Below are positions 1 through 7,044 of a stretch of 12,015 bases of DNA, one piece after another. The notes under the pieces were generated by a model. The model searched no databases. It was not told the origin of the DNA and saw only the letters and a program-made list of their open reading frames with translations. Origin of the DNA: Verrucomicrobiaceae bacterium (GTDB taxonomy: Bacteria; Verrucomicrobiota; Verrucomicrobiae; Verrucomicrobiales; Akkermansiaceae); contig CANBTO010000094.1 in the NCBI GenBank assembly GCA_947372405.1, positions 1 to 12,015 of the forward strand, given 5' to 3'. The first letter of the stretch is position 1. Each line of letters starts with the position of its first letter. Position numbers and translations under genes: made by a program.

Positions 1-388
1 CCGCTGCAATTTCCATGGGAGGTGGCGCGCGCTGCGGAGGTTCAGGGCGTTTCCATTAGGGAATTTTCAACCGCAGATGGACACAGATGGACGCAGATGG
101 AAGGGAAGAATTTTGAAACTGCGCTGCGAAAAGTGGTTTTTCCATCGGAGTGAGGCGGACCAAGAAAGTGGAGCAATAGTATTTTTTCCAAATTCACGTC
201 CATCTGCGTCCATCTGTGGTTCATTTCATCCAAATTCCGCGCATTCTATCCCTAGCGTAGCCGCCCTGCGCGGAGCTTGCGGATGGTTCGCTTAACACCG
301 TCCATATTCGAATTGCGGTCACGACGCCGGGGATCTGTCCGATGCCGCCTACCCGCGTCCCGCCGTGGCATGTTAGAGACTTCCGCGC
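1..388. other. Non-coding stretch left of the HU gene
   Basis: No gene can be supported here. One forward frame is open from base 1 to a TGA at 151-153 and could be the tail of a gene entering from the left edge, but it runs straight through the 10-bp repeats at 71-100, which is unlike real coding sequence. The stretch holds the inverted repeat described separately (60-238). Bases 239-388 show no recognisable RNA gene, promoter or coding signal. Confidence 0.6.
60..238. repeat. Long imperfect inverted repeat made of 10-bp units
   Basis: The left arm holds three consecutive 10-mers of the form AC(G/A)CAGATGG (71-100). The right arm holds the same motif inverted (201-220 and flanks). The core arms 69-93 and 197-221 match at 23 of 25 positions as reverse complements. 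A 7-bp pair GGAATTT / AAATTCC closes the outside (60-66 and 232-238). Weaker similarity (GAATTTTG-like at 109-118 against 185-195) extends the arms inward to about 50 nt each, leaving a loop near 119-184. No transposase or ORF lies inside. It resembles interspersed palindromic elements that I recall from verrucomicrobial and related environmental genomes, but that is memory and not a search result. It lies about 150 nt past the terminator of the leftward HU gene. Confidence 0.75.
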
Positions 389-428
389 AAAAAAAACGCG
401 GCCTCCCGTTTTCCGGAGAGACCGCGTT
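389..428 (-). terminator. Intrinsic terminator of the HU gene
   Basis: On the minus strand a GC-rich hairpin starts with CGCGG (complement of 422-426) and closes with CCGCG (complement of 397-401). The stem is about 11 bp including G-U wobbles, around an A-rich loop. A run of eight T follows (A run at 389-396 on the plus strand). It begins about 45 nt past the HU stop codon, so it fits a rho-independent terminator for that gene. Confidence 0.88.
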
Positions 429-471
429 GTGAATTACGCCGGATTCGAATGAACCCGGACACGGCGTTCTA

Positions 472-801
472 TCAGACCGCCATGTCCTTGAGCTTCTTCA
501 GCGGGCGCACCTTCACGACGGTGGTCGCGGGCTTCGCCTTGAACATCACTTCCTCCTTGGTGAAGGGGTTGATGCCCTTGCGTGCCTTGACCGCCGGTTT
601 GCGGACGGTGCTGATTTTCATCAATCCGGGAAGAACGAATTCTCCGACGGCATTCTTTTTGACATGCGCTTCGATGACATCGGTCAGGCTGTCCAGAACC
701 GCCGAGACTTGCTTGCGGCTGAGTTCGGTGCATTCTGCGATCTGATCGATGATCTGAGTCTTGGAGAAACGATCTTTAACGGGTGCGGTTTTCTTGGCCA
801 T
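472..801 (-). CDS. HU-family nucleoid DNA-binding protein
   Basis: This 109-residue protein belongs to the HU/IHF family of small dimeric proteins that bend and compact DNA in the nucleoid. Residues 13-55 form the helical dimerisation body. PGLMKI (58-63) starts the beta saddle. KARKGINPFTKEEV (72-85) is the DNA-embracing arm, and Pro79 is at the position that intercalates between base pairs in HU/IHF. It is longer than the usual 90 residues because of a basic N-terminal extension of about 11 residues and a Lys-rich C-terminal end. The ATG start is well placed, but no Shine-Dalgarno motif precedes it. The gene stands alone with its own terminator. HU and IHF subunits cannot be told apart here, so no symbol is given. 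Confidence 0.95.
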   Translation of the reverse strand: MAKKTAPVKDRFSKTQIIDQIAECTELSRKQVSAVLDSLTDVIEAHVKKNAVGEFVLPGLMKISTVRKPAVKARKGINPFTKEEVMFKAKPATTVVKVRPLKKLKDMAV

Positions 802-928
802 GCAAAGGAAGTCACGAAATCAGGGACGAATGTCAAGACCTCCGATAGCCAATTGCAAATGGATTTCCGGAAACGATCCATTGCCACCGTGCCCGGCGGC
901 TTTTCCGTGTGTCCTCATTCCGGTTCCT

Positions 929-947
929 GAGACCGGCAATCGGTCTC
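929..947 (-). terminator. Hairpin just past the ParA/Roadblock-like gene pair
   Basis: A perfect 7-bp inverted repeat, GAGACCG and CGGTCTC around a 5-nt loop, begins 3 nt beyond the stop codon of the gene ending at 950. There is no T tract after it, so it is not a canonical intrinsic terminator. It could stabilise the 3' end of the message or help factor-dependent termination before the HU promoter. Confidence 0.35.
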
Positions 948-949
948 TA

Positions 950-1564
950 TCAGCCCTGCGGAGGAGGGGATGCGACGAGCGAAAGAGCCTCCATGACCGC
1001 GGATACGGCCGCGGGAGGCAGCGACTCGGAGACGACGGCGCCGAGCACCAGGCAGCCATAGGCGGTATCCACCGGGATGACTTCCAGCGTGGCTCCTGCT
1101 CCGATCTTCACATGGACGTTGCCGCCGGACGCGCGCTGGCGCCTTGATGCAAGGGCGAGGCTGCGCGCGAGAAAATGCAGGCGGCCATGGTTGCTTTCAT
1201 CGAAAATGACCGCGCCCTCGCGATCCAGGATGAAGATTCCGGTGGCTGCGAAGTTGTGCCTCATCCAGTCACGGAAACGATGGATTCTATCGAGGAACGG
1301 GCCGCGCGCGCTGGAGGTGATAGGCCCGGGTTCGGCGTTTTGGAAAGGCTCGGTCGGAGACGGTGCCGCCGGATTCTCCGCCGTGAGGGGAGTCCCCGAC
1401 GGTTGTTTGACGATGACAGGGGAACGCTCCGATGCATAGCCGATGAAGGCCTCGTCGAATCCCGCGTCGGTAACCGTGACGGATGTGTCCCGCGCGGGTT
1501 TCATGAGTCGTTCCGCCATCCGGCGGACCTCAACGGGATCGAGCCATGGATTGATCGGGTCCAT
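950..1564 (-). CDS. Conserved protein with a possible Roadblock/LC7-like C-terminal domain
   Basis: The product has 204 residues. A short helical N-terminal segment (about 5-25, with NPWLDPVEVRRMAERL) is followed by a Pro/Ser/Thr-rich linker (about 50-88). A compact C-terminal domain (about 89-197) follows, with the pattern helix, two strands (GIFILDREGAVIF, 109-121), helix (LHFLARSLALASRR), three strands (VHVKIGAGATLEVIPVD then YGCLVLGAVV) and a final helix. That order resembles Roadblock/LC7 domains, which often regulate or scaffold P-loop NTPases; this is an inference from pattern, not from a search. There is no signal peptide or membrane segment. The ATG overlaps the stop of the upstream ParA gene by one base (TGATG), so translation is probably coupled and the two proteins are likely partners. 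A hairpin follows the stop codon. Confidence 0.8.
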   Translation of the reverse strand: MDPINPWLDPVEVRRMAERLMKPARDTSVTVTDAGFDEAFIGYASERSPVIVKQPSGTPLTAENPAAPSPTEPFQNAEPGPITSSARGPFLDRIHRFRDWMRHNFAATGIFILDREGAVIFDESNHGRLHFLARSLALASRRQRASGGNVHVKIGAGATLEVIPVDTAYGCLVLGAVVSESLPPAAVSAVMEALSLVASPPPQG

Positions 1565-2355
1565 CAGCCGTGGTTGCCGCGGTGGGCGTCGCCCGGTTCG
1601 AGTTTCGCTTCGATCTCCACGCGCAAGGCGTCGAATACGACTTGCGCGCCGGCACCATCTTCCAGAACACCGATGGGAAGACCTCTGGCGCTCGCCCGGA
1701 CGAACAATCCGTCGCGTGGGATCTGGGTTTGAAATACCATTTCCTGGGGCAGCAGTTGGCGCAGTGCGGCGGCGGCCTCGGTGCTTTCCGCTAGATCGTG
1801 CTGCACCATGGTCAGGCAGACACCCAACACTGACAAGCGGGGATTCATCACGCGGAGCCGGTTCAATCCTTCGAGAAGCTTGGGAACGGACCGGATACCG
1901 AGAGGTTCCGCCGGCTGGGGGATCATGATCGCATCACTGGAGGCGATCACGTCACCCGTGACACCGAACAAGCCGGCAGCGGTGTCGATCAGGCAAAGGT
2001 CATAGCCTCTTGCCGAGACGCTGCGCAGGAAAGCCCGGACGCGGGCGAGATGGGTTCCCATTCCGCCGCCACCTGCCTCGTAGTCGCTGGCCTGGCCGCT
2101 GGCGACGAGCGAGAAGGTTTCCAACCTTGTGGGGACGATGAGACGGTCCAGAGGAATGCCGGGGTCGGTCAGATAATCGTAAAACCCGGCCAGCAGGCGT
2201 GATTGGCGGGTCAGTGACAGGCCCACGGAGCCTTGGGGATCCGCGTCCACCAGCAGGGTGCGGACGCCCGCGCGGGCGAAGGCGTGAGCGAGATTGATTG
2301 AGACGGTGGTTTTACCCACTCCTCCTTTTTGGCTTGAAACTGCGATACTGATCAC
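1564..2355 (-). CDS. ParA/MinD-family ATPase (orphan, without ParB)
   Basis: This 263-residue protein is a deviant-Walker P-loop ATPase of the ParA/Soj/MinD superfamily. These proteins form ATP-dependent dimers on DNA or membrane and position chromosomes, plasmids or protein complexes. Visible motifs are the deviant Walker A QKGGVGKTT (9-17, signature Lys10 and P-loop Lys15), the switch-like DADPQGS (37-43) and the Walker B YDLCLIDTAAG (118-128). The length fits small ParA proteins without an N-terminal helix-turn-helix. No amphipathic MinD-type C-terminal helix is evident. The start is a GTG without a Shine-Dalgarno motif; the lysine-rich P loop begins only ten residues later, as is usual. 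No ParB or parS is visible. Instead the next gene codes for a possible Roadblock-like protein, which suggests a role in positioning or polarity over plasmid partition. Confidence 0.93.
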   Translation of the reverse strand: MISIAVSSQKGGVGKTTVSINLAHAFARAGVRTLLVDADPQGSVGLSLTRQSRLLAGFYDYLTDPGIPLDRLIVPTRLETFSLVASGQASDYEAGGGGMGTHLARVRAFLRSVSARGYDLCLIDTAAGLFGVTGDVIASSDAIMIPQPAEPLGIRSVPKLLEGLNRLRVMNPRLSVLGVCLTMVQHDLAESTEAAAALRQLLPQEMVFQTQIPRDGLFVRASARGLPIGVLEDGAGAQVVFDALRVEIEAKLEPGDAHRGNHG

Positions 2356-2385
2356 GCGGCGTCGGGAATTGATGCCGGAGGATAG

Positions 2386-2407
2386 CTTCCGCTTGCCACA
2401 TCGGAAG
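2386..2407. promoter_or_regulatory. Inverted repeat in the divergent promoter region
   Basis: CTTCCG (2386-2391) and CGGAAG (2402-2407) form a perfect 6-bp inverted repeat with a 10-nt spacer. It lies between the GTG of the leftward ParA gene and the start of the rightward exported protein, so both promoters must be nearby. It could be an operator, but such short repeats arise by chance and no clear -35/-10 pair was found. Confidence 0.25.
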
Positions 2408-2471
2408 TCTTTTCTTCATGATGACGGCGCGTTGGAGAATCGGTCATCCGGTTCGGCCTGCATTATCCGCC

Positions 2472-4652
2472 ATGAACTGTAAAACTCCGTTGGTTCCGGC
2501 TTTGGTCGCCATGTCTTTGTTAGGCATCACGCTGGAATCCAGTTCGTGTCGCAGAAAACGGAGCGTGGCCCCTGAGAAGGAGGTCCCGTCGAGCGTGATC
2601 GCGCCCGAATTGAAAGCCAACGGTCTTAAGAACCTGCCCGGTGCGGTCTATCAGTGCCAGGCGAACTCTCCCATTCATTGGCAACCCTGGACCAAGACGA
2701 CCCTCGACAGGGCTAAGAACGCGAACGAACTCGTGCTTTGCGTGATCGTGATGCCGCAGCAACCCGGGTTTCTCGACGTGCTTGCCAAGATAACGGAGGA
2801 TCCCGCGATGGTGGAGGCCATCAACCAAAACTACGTGCCGGTGCTCGTCGATGGCGATGCATCGCGCGAGATGGGGATTTTGACAGCGGACCTTTGTTCT
2901 GAAATCAAACGTCCGCTGCAATTGCCACTGTTTGTGTGGATGACGGGGGACGGCAATCCGATCGCTTGGATTCCCCTGACTCCGAATAACCTGCACGGTG
3001 TCCCGGAGCTGTTCAACCAGTCGCACCTGATGGTTTCCCAAATGTGGAAGGACGTGCCGGAATATGTCCTCAAAAACAGCAGCCAGGACAACGCGAGCCG
3101 CCGCAATCGCTTTCTTCAACGAAAAGTAACGAAGGTCATGAGCGAGCAACCGGCGATGGATGTGGTCCGGAGTTTGCGCCAGCTTGCTTCATTGTATGAT
3201 CCCTACTCGCGGGTATTCGATGAGTCGGGGGGGCTTTTTCCCGCCGGTGCGATCGAATTGCTCTCCACGGCGGCGGTAAGGCCCGGACTGCCGCCTGACG
3301 TGCGTGCCCGCTGCCTGCGAACCACCCGCGAACTGATGGTGGACCTGCTGCCAAGCGCGATGATCGATCCTCTGGATGGTGGTGTTTTCACATCCCGCAG
3401 CGGACCTTCGTGGGCGCTGCCAACCTTCGTGCGGGATTGTCCGGGGCAGGCCCGGGCTGCGGTTGCATTGATTTCCGCGTTCAGGGCCACCGGTGATCCA
3501 TTGGCCTTGGAGAAGGCGCTGGGCGCGATCTCGTTTGCGGAGAAATCCTATGGAACTTCTGAAGGATTGTTTTCACTTGGTTTTTCGCCTCCGAACAATC
3601 CGGAATCATGGATGTGGAAAGTCGAGGATCTTGAACAGGTTCTGCCAGCCGAGGATGCCTCCTGGTGGATCAAGGCCACCGCGATGAAGGGGCTTGGCAA
3701 TCTGCCATCCGAAGCGGACACACGCCGTGAATATTTCCGCTGCAACACCCTTGGCTTGGGAAAAAGCGCCGCAAGCATTGCCGCTGAAGTGTCCCAGAGC
3801 GAGGAATCGTTCAAGCCGCGTTTCGAGAAGGTGAGGGCCAGCCTGCTAGCCGTCCGTAATGCCAGGATCAGCCATGTCACGCGGGATGAATGCTCCCATG
3901 CGGGCGCCACTTTCCGGATGGTGTCCGCGTATGCGGCCGCATACGGTGCCACTGGAGACGAGGCATACCGCGTCAAGGCCTCCGCGCTGCTCAAGCGTGC
4001 CAGGGAGGCGTTCATGGTCGGGCCCAAGCTTCGAATGTTTTCCAGTGATGTGCCGGATTCCGTCGGCGCGGGCAGGGCTTTTCTATACGCTCTGGCGCTC
4101 CAGGCGGTGCTTGACATGGCGGACATCACCTCGGACGAGCAATGGCTTGTATGGTCCGAAGACCTGGCCACTACCTCCGCCGAGAAGTTCACCAACGATG
4201 AATTTCTCCTCGAGTGTCCGGACGAGGCGAAGCTCGTCGACCTGCCGATCACCGATCTGGTCATGCTCTTCGATGATTCGACCGGCGGCCTCATTTCCTC
4301 GACGGAAAGCCGGCTGGCGGAACTGGGTCGTCCGTTGGTGGCAAGCTTCAGCGAACTCGCCACCCCCATGCCGACCTACGTGGTGGACCGTCCGCTTTTG
4401 CACACCGACCTGCTGCTGGCCACGCTCACGCGGCACTTCAACATCACCGTCGCCATGGGGGCTGACCTGTCTCCATCACTCAAGACCGCGGTCGAGCGCC
4501 TGCCGGTGCAGGTGATCCAGCGCCGACCGGCCCGCAGCGACGAGCAAGTGCAGGCTGGCTCCGTAAAAGTGATCCTATCTAGCGGCGAAACCCGTCTGGT
4601 ATCAACCCCGGAAGCCCTGCAAGATGCGGTCTTGCCCTCGCAGGCAAAATAG
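2472..4652 (+). CDS. Exported YyaL/DUF255-like protein lacking the thioredoxin CxxC
   Basis: I take ATG 2472 as the start (726 residues) because it gives a short N-region, a hydrophobic stretch (about 7-21) and a Cys at 26 within SSSC, a possible but non-classical lipobox. An in-frame ATG at 2418 would add 18 residues and bury this signal. Residues about 58-175 match the N-terminal thioredoxin-like domain of YyaL/SPATA20 (DUF255) proteins: SPIHWQPW corresponds to NPVDWYPW. The family's CHWC aligns with QQPG (96-99), so the redox site is gone. GGVFTSRSGPSWALPTF (303-319) matches the GGFHRYS..W.VPHFEKM motif of the alpha/alpha barrel half, and WKVEDLEQVLPAED (about 382-395) matches FYVWTPEEI. 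The C-terminal end (GSVKVILSSGETRLVSTPEAL) also fits. The family function is poorly defined. It is the first gene of the likely rightward operon. Confidence 0.85.
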   Translation: MNCKTPLVPALVAMSLLGITLESSSCRRKRSVAPEKEVPSSVIAPELKANGLKNLPGAVYQCQANSPIHWQPWTKTTLDRAKNANELVLCVIVMPQQPGFLDVLAKITEDPAMVEAINQNYVPVLVDGDASREMGILTADLCSEIKRPLQLPLFVWMTGDGNPIAWIPLTPNNLHGVPELFNQSHLMVSQMWKDVPEYVLKNSSQDNASRRNRFLQRKVTKVMSEQPAMDVVRSLRQLASLYDPYSRVFDESGGLFPAGAIELLSTAAVRPGLPPDVRARCLRTTRELMVDLLPSAMIDPLDGGVFTSRSGPSWALPTFVRDCPGQARAAVALISAFRATGDPLALEKALGAISFAEKSYGTSEGLFSLGFSPPNNPESWMWKVEDLEQVLPAEDASWWIKATAMKGLGNLPSEADTRREYFRCNTLGLGKSAASIAAEVSQSEESFKPRFEKVRASLLAVRNARISHVTRDECSHAGATFRMVSAYAAAYGATGDEAYRVKASALLKRAREAFMVGPKLRMFSSDVPDSVGAGRAFLYALALQAVLDMADITSDEQWLVWSEDLATTSAEKFTNDEFLLECPDEAKLVDLPITDLVMLFDDSTGGLISSTESRLAELGRPLVASFSELATPMPTYVVDRPLLHTDLLLATLTRHFNITVAMGADLSPSLKTAVERLPVQVIQRRPARSDEQVQAGSVKVILSSGETRLVSTPEALQDAVLPSQAK

Positions 4653-4705
4653 GAAACCCTTCTTTCAGTCGGTTGTTCGCACCCGGTTTCTTCATACATT
4701 CCATC

Positions 4706-5770
4706 ATGAAATCCCATTCCATCGCGGCGTCTTTCAGCCTGCTGTGCCTGATGTTACCGGCAGTTGCGGACACATTCATCCTCAAGGACGGATCCAAGCT
4801 TGAAGGTTCGATCATCCGACAGGATGCCACTTCCTATGTCGTCGAAGTCAAGGTGTCCAAGACCATCAAGGACGAAAAGGTGATCGCCAAAGCGGACGTT
4901 GCGAAAATTGAAAAAACGGACCCCGAAATCTCGGCTTTCGAGGAAATCGAGAAGCTTGTTCCCACTCCGGATCTTCTATCAAAGGAGGAATATGATCAGA
5001 GGATCCGTCTTGCCGAAAAATACCTTGTGGACTATCGCGGCAGCGCCAAGACGAAGGAGGCTAAAGCCATCATCGCCACGCTCAAGTCCGAGGCCGGCGA
5101 AATCCTCGCCGGTGGCATCAAGCTGAAAGGCAAGATCGTGTCGTCAGGCGAATACAGGGCCAATGCCTATGAGATCGACGCCCGCATCATGGAAACCAAA
5201 ATCCGCGCTCTCGTGGAGAACTCCCAGTATCTTTCCGCGTTGCGCATGTTCAGCGAGTTTGACCGGGATTTCCGTAACACGACGGCGCACGCCTCTCTGT
5301 TGCCGCTGATTCAGCAGGTGGTCACGGCCTATTTGGACGAAATCAACAATCTCCTCTCCACTTTTGACGCCAGGGCGAAGCAGCGTCAGATCGGCCTTGA
5401 CCTCATGCCCAGCACGGAACGACGGCGCACGGAAGGCGCAATCCGCGATGAGGAGGCGCAGTTTGAAAAGCAACTCAAGGAGGAAAAGGATGCCAAGGTT
5501 GTCTGGGTCACGGTTCATCCGCTTTTCAAACCGTCGCTGGCGGATACTCTGAATTTCGGCAAGAGCGAGCAAAGCCGCCTTCTCTCGCTGAAAACCGGTT
5601 CGCCTGTCGATGGCGGCAAGGCCTTCCGGGACGCCTACAACCTGATCCAAAGCAAGGGTGATTCCAAAGCCGTTCCTGCTGCGATCAGTGCGGCCAAGAG
5701 CGCGCTTGTCGCACCCCGTTACATCGCGAAACTCGAAGCTGCGTCCCAATCCAACGGAACCAATCACTGA
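4706..5770 (+). CDS. Secreted conserved protein with FxLKDGS-type N-terminal domain
   Basis: Starting at ATG 4706 the product has 354 residues with a clear Sec signal peptide: Lys2, a hydrophobic core (about 6-18) and a cleavage site after AVA (19-21). An in-frame ATG at 4673 would add 11 residues before the signal and is less likely. The mature protein begins with a small beta domain, TFILKDGSKLEGSIIR (23-38), a motif I recall at the start of many planctomycete and verrucomicrobial exported proteins. A mostly helical, charged region follows, with PTPDLLSKEEYDQR (86-99) and later Lys/Glu-rich stretches (about 230-275), perhaps TPR-like or coiled coil. No enzyme motif was recognised. It starts 53 nt after the YyaL-like gene and ends 17 nt before hisB, so it is probably cotranscribed with both. 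Function unknown. Confidence 0.88.
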   Translation: MKSHSIAASFSLLCLMLPAVADTFILKDGSKLEGSIIRQDATSYVVEVKVSKTIKDEKVIAKADVAKIEKTDPEISAFEEIEKLVPTPDLLSKEEYDQRIRLAEKYLVDYRGSAKTKEAKAIIATLKSEAGEILAGGIKLKGKIVSSGEYRANAYEIDARIMETKIRALVENSQYLSALRMFSEFDRDFRNTTAHASLLPLIQQVVTAYLDEINNLLSTFDARAKQRQIGLDLMPSTERRRTEGAIRDEEAQFEKQLKEEKDAKVVWVTVHPLFKPSLADTLNFGKSEQSRLLSLKTGSPVDGGKAFRDAYNLIQSKGDSKAVPAAISAAKSALVAPRYIAKLEAASQSNGTNH

Positions 5771-5787
5771 TAAATCTGGTTAGATCC

Positions 5788-6381
5788 ATGTCCGTTCCCC
5801 GCACCGCCAGCCGCAGCAGGAAAACCGCCGAGACCTCCATCGAACTGTCGATCGATATCGATGGCACCGGTGTCTCCGCGATTGATACCGGCATTCCGTT
5901 TTTCGACCACATGCTCACGCTTTTTTCGAAACACGGTCTGTTCGACCTCAAGGTGAAAACAGTGGGCGACATTGCGGTGGATTTCCACCACGCCATCGAG
6001 GACACCGGCATAGTCATCGGAGACTGTTTGCGCGAGGCGCTCGGCACCAAGGAGGGAATCCGCCGCTATGGCAGTTGTTATCTGCCGATGGACGAAACTC
6101 TTGCTCGTGTGGTGGTGGATCTCAGCAACAGGCCGCATCTGGAATTCCGCGCTCCGGCCGGGACTCCTTCCGCGCCTAACATGCCGTTCACGCTCGTCGA
6201 GGAGTTCTGCCGCGCGCTGGCCTCCAACCTGCGCGCGAACATCCACGTGGAGCTGCTCTACGGTCGCGACGGCCACCACATCGCCGAAGCCATCTTCAAG
6301 GGACTTGCCCGCGCGCTGCGTGACGCCTGTGAGCGTGACCCGCGGGTGGTGGGCATCCCGAGCACCAAGGACGCGCTGTGA
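5788..6381 (+). CDS. hisB: Imidazoleglycerol-phosphate dehydratase
   Basis: HisB removes water from imidazoleglycerol phosphate to give imidazoleacetol phosphate in cytoplasmic histidine synthesis, using a dimanganese centre in a 24-subunit shell. The 197-residue length is that of the monofunctional enzyme, without the phosphatase domain of enterobacterial HisB. Signature motifs are FFDHM (38-42), the metal-binding DFHHAIED (65-72), MDE (101-103) and DGHHIAEAIFKGLARAL (161-177, the second HHxxE metal motif). The terminal PSTKDAL matches the usual C-terminus. The first 12 residues are a basic extension before the conserved core. It follows the secreted-protein gene by 17 nt with no Shine-Dalgarno motif, and its stop overlaps the hisH start. 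Confidence 0.97.
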   Translation: MSVPRTASRSRKTAETSIELSIDIDGTGVSAIDTGIPFFDHMLTLFSKHGLFDLKVKTVGDIAVDFHHAIEDTGIVIGDCLREALGTKEGIRRYGSCYLPMDETLARVVVDLSNRPHLEFRAPAGTPSAPNMPFTLVEEFCRALASNLRANIHVELLYGRDGHHIAEAIFKGLARALRDACERDPRVVGIPSTKDAL

Positions 6382-6992
6382 AGCTTGGCATCATCGACTA
6401 CGGCGCGGGAAATCTGCGCAGCGTTGCCAATGCCATGCGGGAACTCGGCGTGGAACCGGTCATCGCCGCTTCGCCGGCGGATCTGACGGAGGTGACGCAT
6501 CTCGTCCTGCCGGGCGTGGGTTCCTTCGGAGACTGCATGGCGCAGCTCGAAAGCCGCGGTCTGCTCGCAGCCATTAAGGACTGGGTTGCCGCCGGGAAAC
6601 CGTATTTCGGCATCTGTCTCGGCTATCAGATCCTGTTCGAATCCAGCGAGGAGAGCCCCGGCGTGGCTGGCCTGGGTATCGTGCCCGGCATCGTGCGCCG
6701 TTTTCAGCAAACACCTGGATTGAAGATCCCGCACATGGGATGGAATTCGGTGGTTCCGCGCAGTCCCGGCAACGGCAACTGGGAGGGGCTCGGGCCGGAA
6801 CCCTATTTCTACTACGTGCATTCCTATTTTCCCGTGCCGGATGACGCTTCCGTGGTAGCGGCTGAGACCTGCTACGGAGACGACACGTTTGCCGCAGCCA
6901 TCGAACTTCCCAACCTGCTTGCCTGCCAGTTTCACCCGGAAAAAAGCCAGGATGCAGGCATCCGCTTGATCCGGAATTTCCTGAATCTCTGA
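6378..6992 (+). CDS. hisH: Imidazole glycerol phosphate synthase, glutamine amidotransferase subunit
   Basis: HisH hydrolyses glutamine and channels ammonia to HisF, which makes imidazoleglycerol phosphate and AICAR. The 204 residues form a class I (triad) glutamine amidotransferase. The nucleophile Cys80 lies in GICLGYQ (the common GICLGMQ with Tyr for Met), and the partners are His186 and Glu188 in QFHPEKS. IDYGAGN (6-12), PGVGSFGDCM (45-54), HMGWN (119-123) and YYVHSYF (145-151) are further family signatures. It starts with GTG and overlaps hisB by 4 nt (GTGA). The AAGGA six bases upstream, inside hisB, is one of the few Shine-Dalgarno-like sequences in the window. Its obligate partner hisF is not next to it, because the following gene is convergent. 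Confidence 0.97.
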   Translation: MKLGIIDYGAGNLRSVANAMRELGVEPVIAASPADLTEVTHLVLPGVGSFGDCMAQLESRGLLAAIKDWVAAGKPYFGICLGYQILFESSEESPGVAGLGIVPGIVRRFQQTPGLKIPHMGWNSVVPRSPGNGNWEGLGPEPYFYYVHSYFPVPDDASVVAAETCYGDDTFAAAIELPNLLACQFHPEKSQDAGIRLIRNFLNL

Positions 6993-7044
6993 CTCACGAC
7001 GACAGTGGCAGTGTGCCGCGCTGGGTTCAGGAATGCCGCATGAT

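Noticed and set aside
1..153. Open forward frame at the left edge, possibly the 3' end of a gene
   Set aside because: It reads through the 10-bp repeat units and shows no recognisable family; other frames are also open over this short distance.
71..220. Short repeated units taken as a possible CRISPR array
   Set aside because: The units are directly adjacent 10-mers without spacers and are inverted between the two arms.
831..836. TTGACA on the minus strand as a -35 box for the HU gene
   Set aside because: No good -10 hexamer lies 16-18 nt downstream, and the implied transcription start would fall at the ATG.
2520..3149. 209-codon minus-strand frame
   Set aside because: It lies antisense inside the YyaL-like gene, whose protein has family motifs; the antisense product is Arg/His-rich without recognisable motifs.
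3548..4369. 273-codon minus-strand frame
   Set aside because: Antisense shadow of the same gene, with a Ser/Arg-rich composition typical of shadow frames in GC-rich DNA.
5144..5767. 207-codon minus-strand frame
   Set aside because: Antisense to the secreted protein gene, which has a clear signal peptide and fits the operon spacing.
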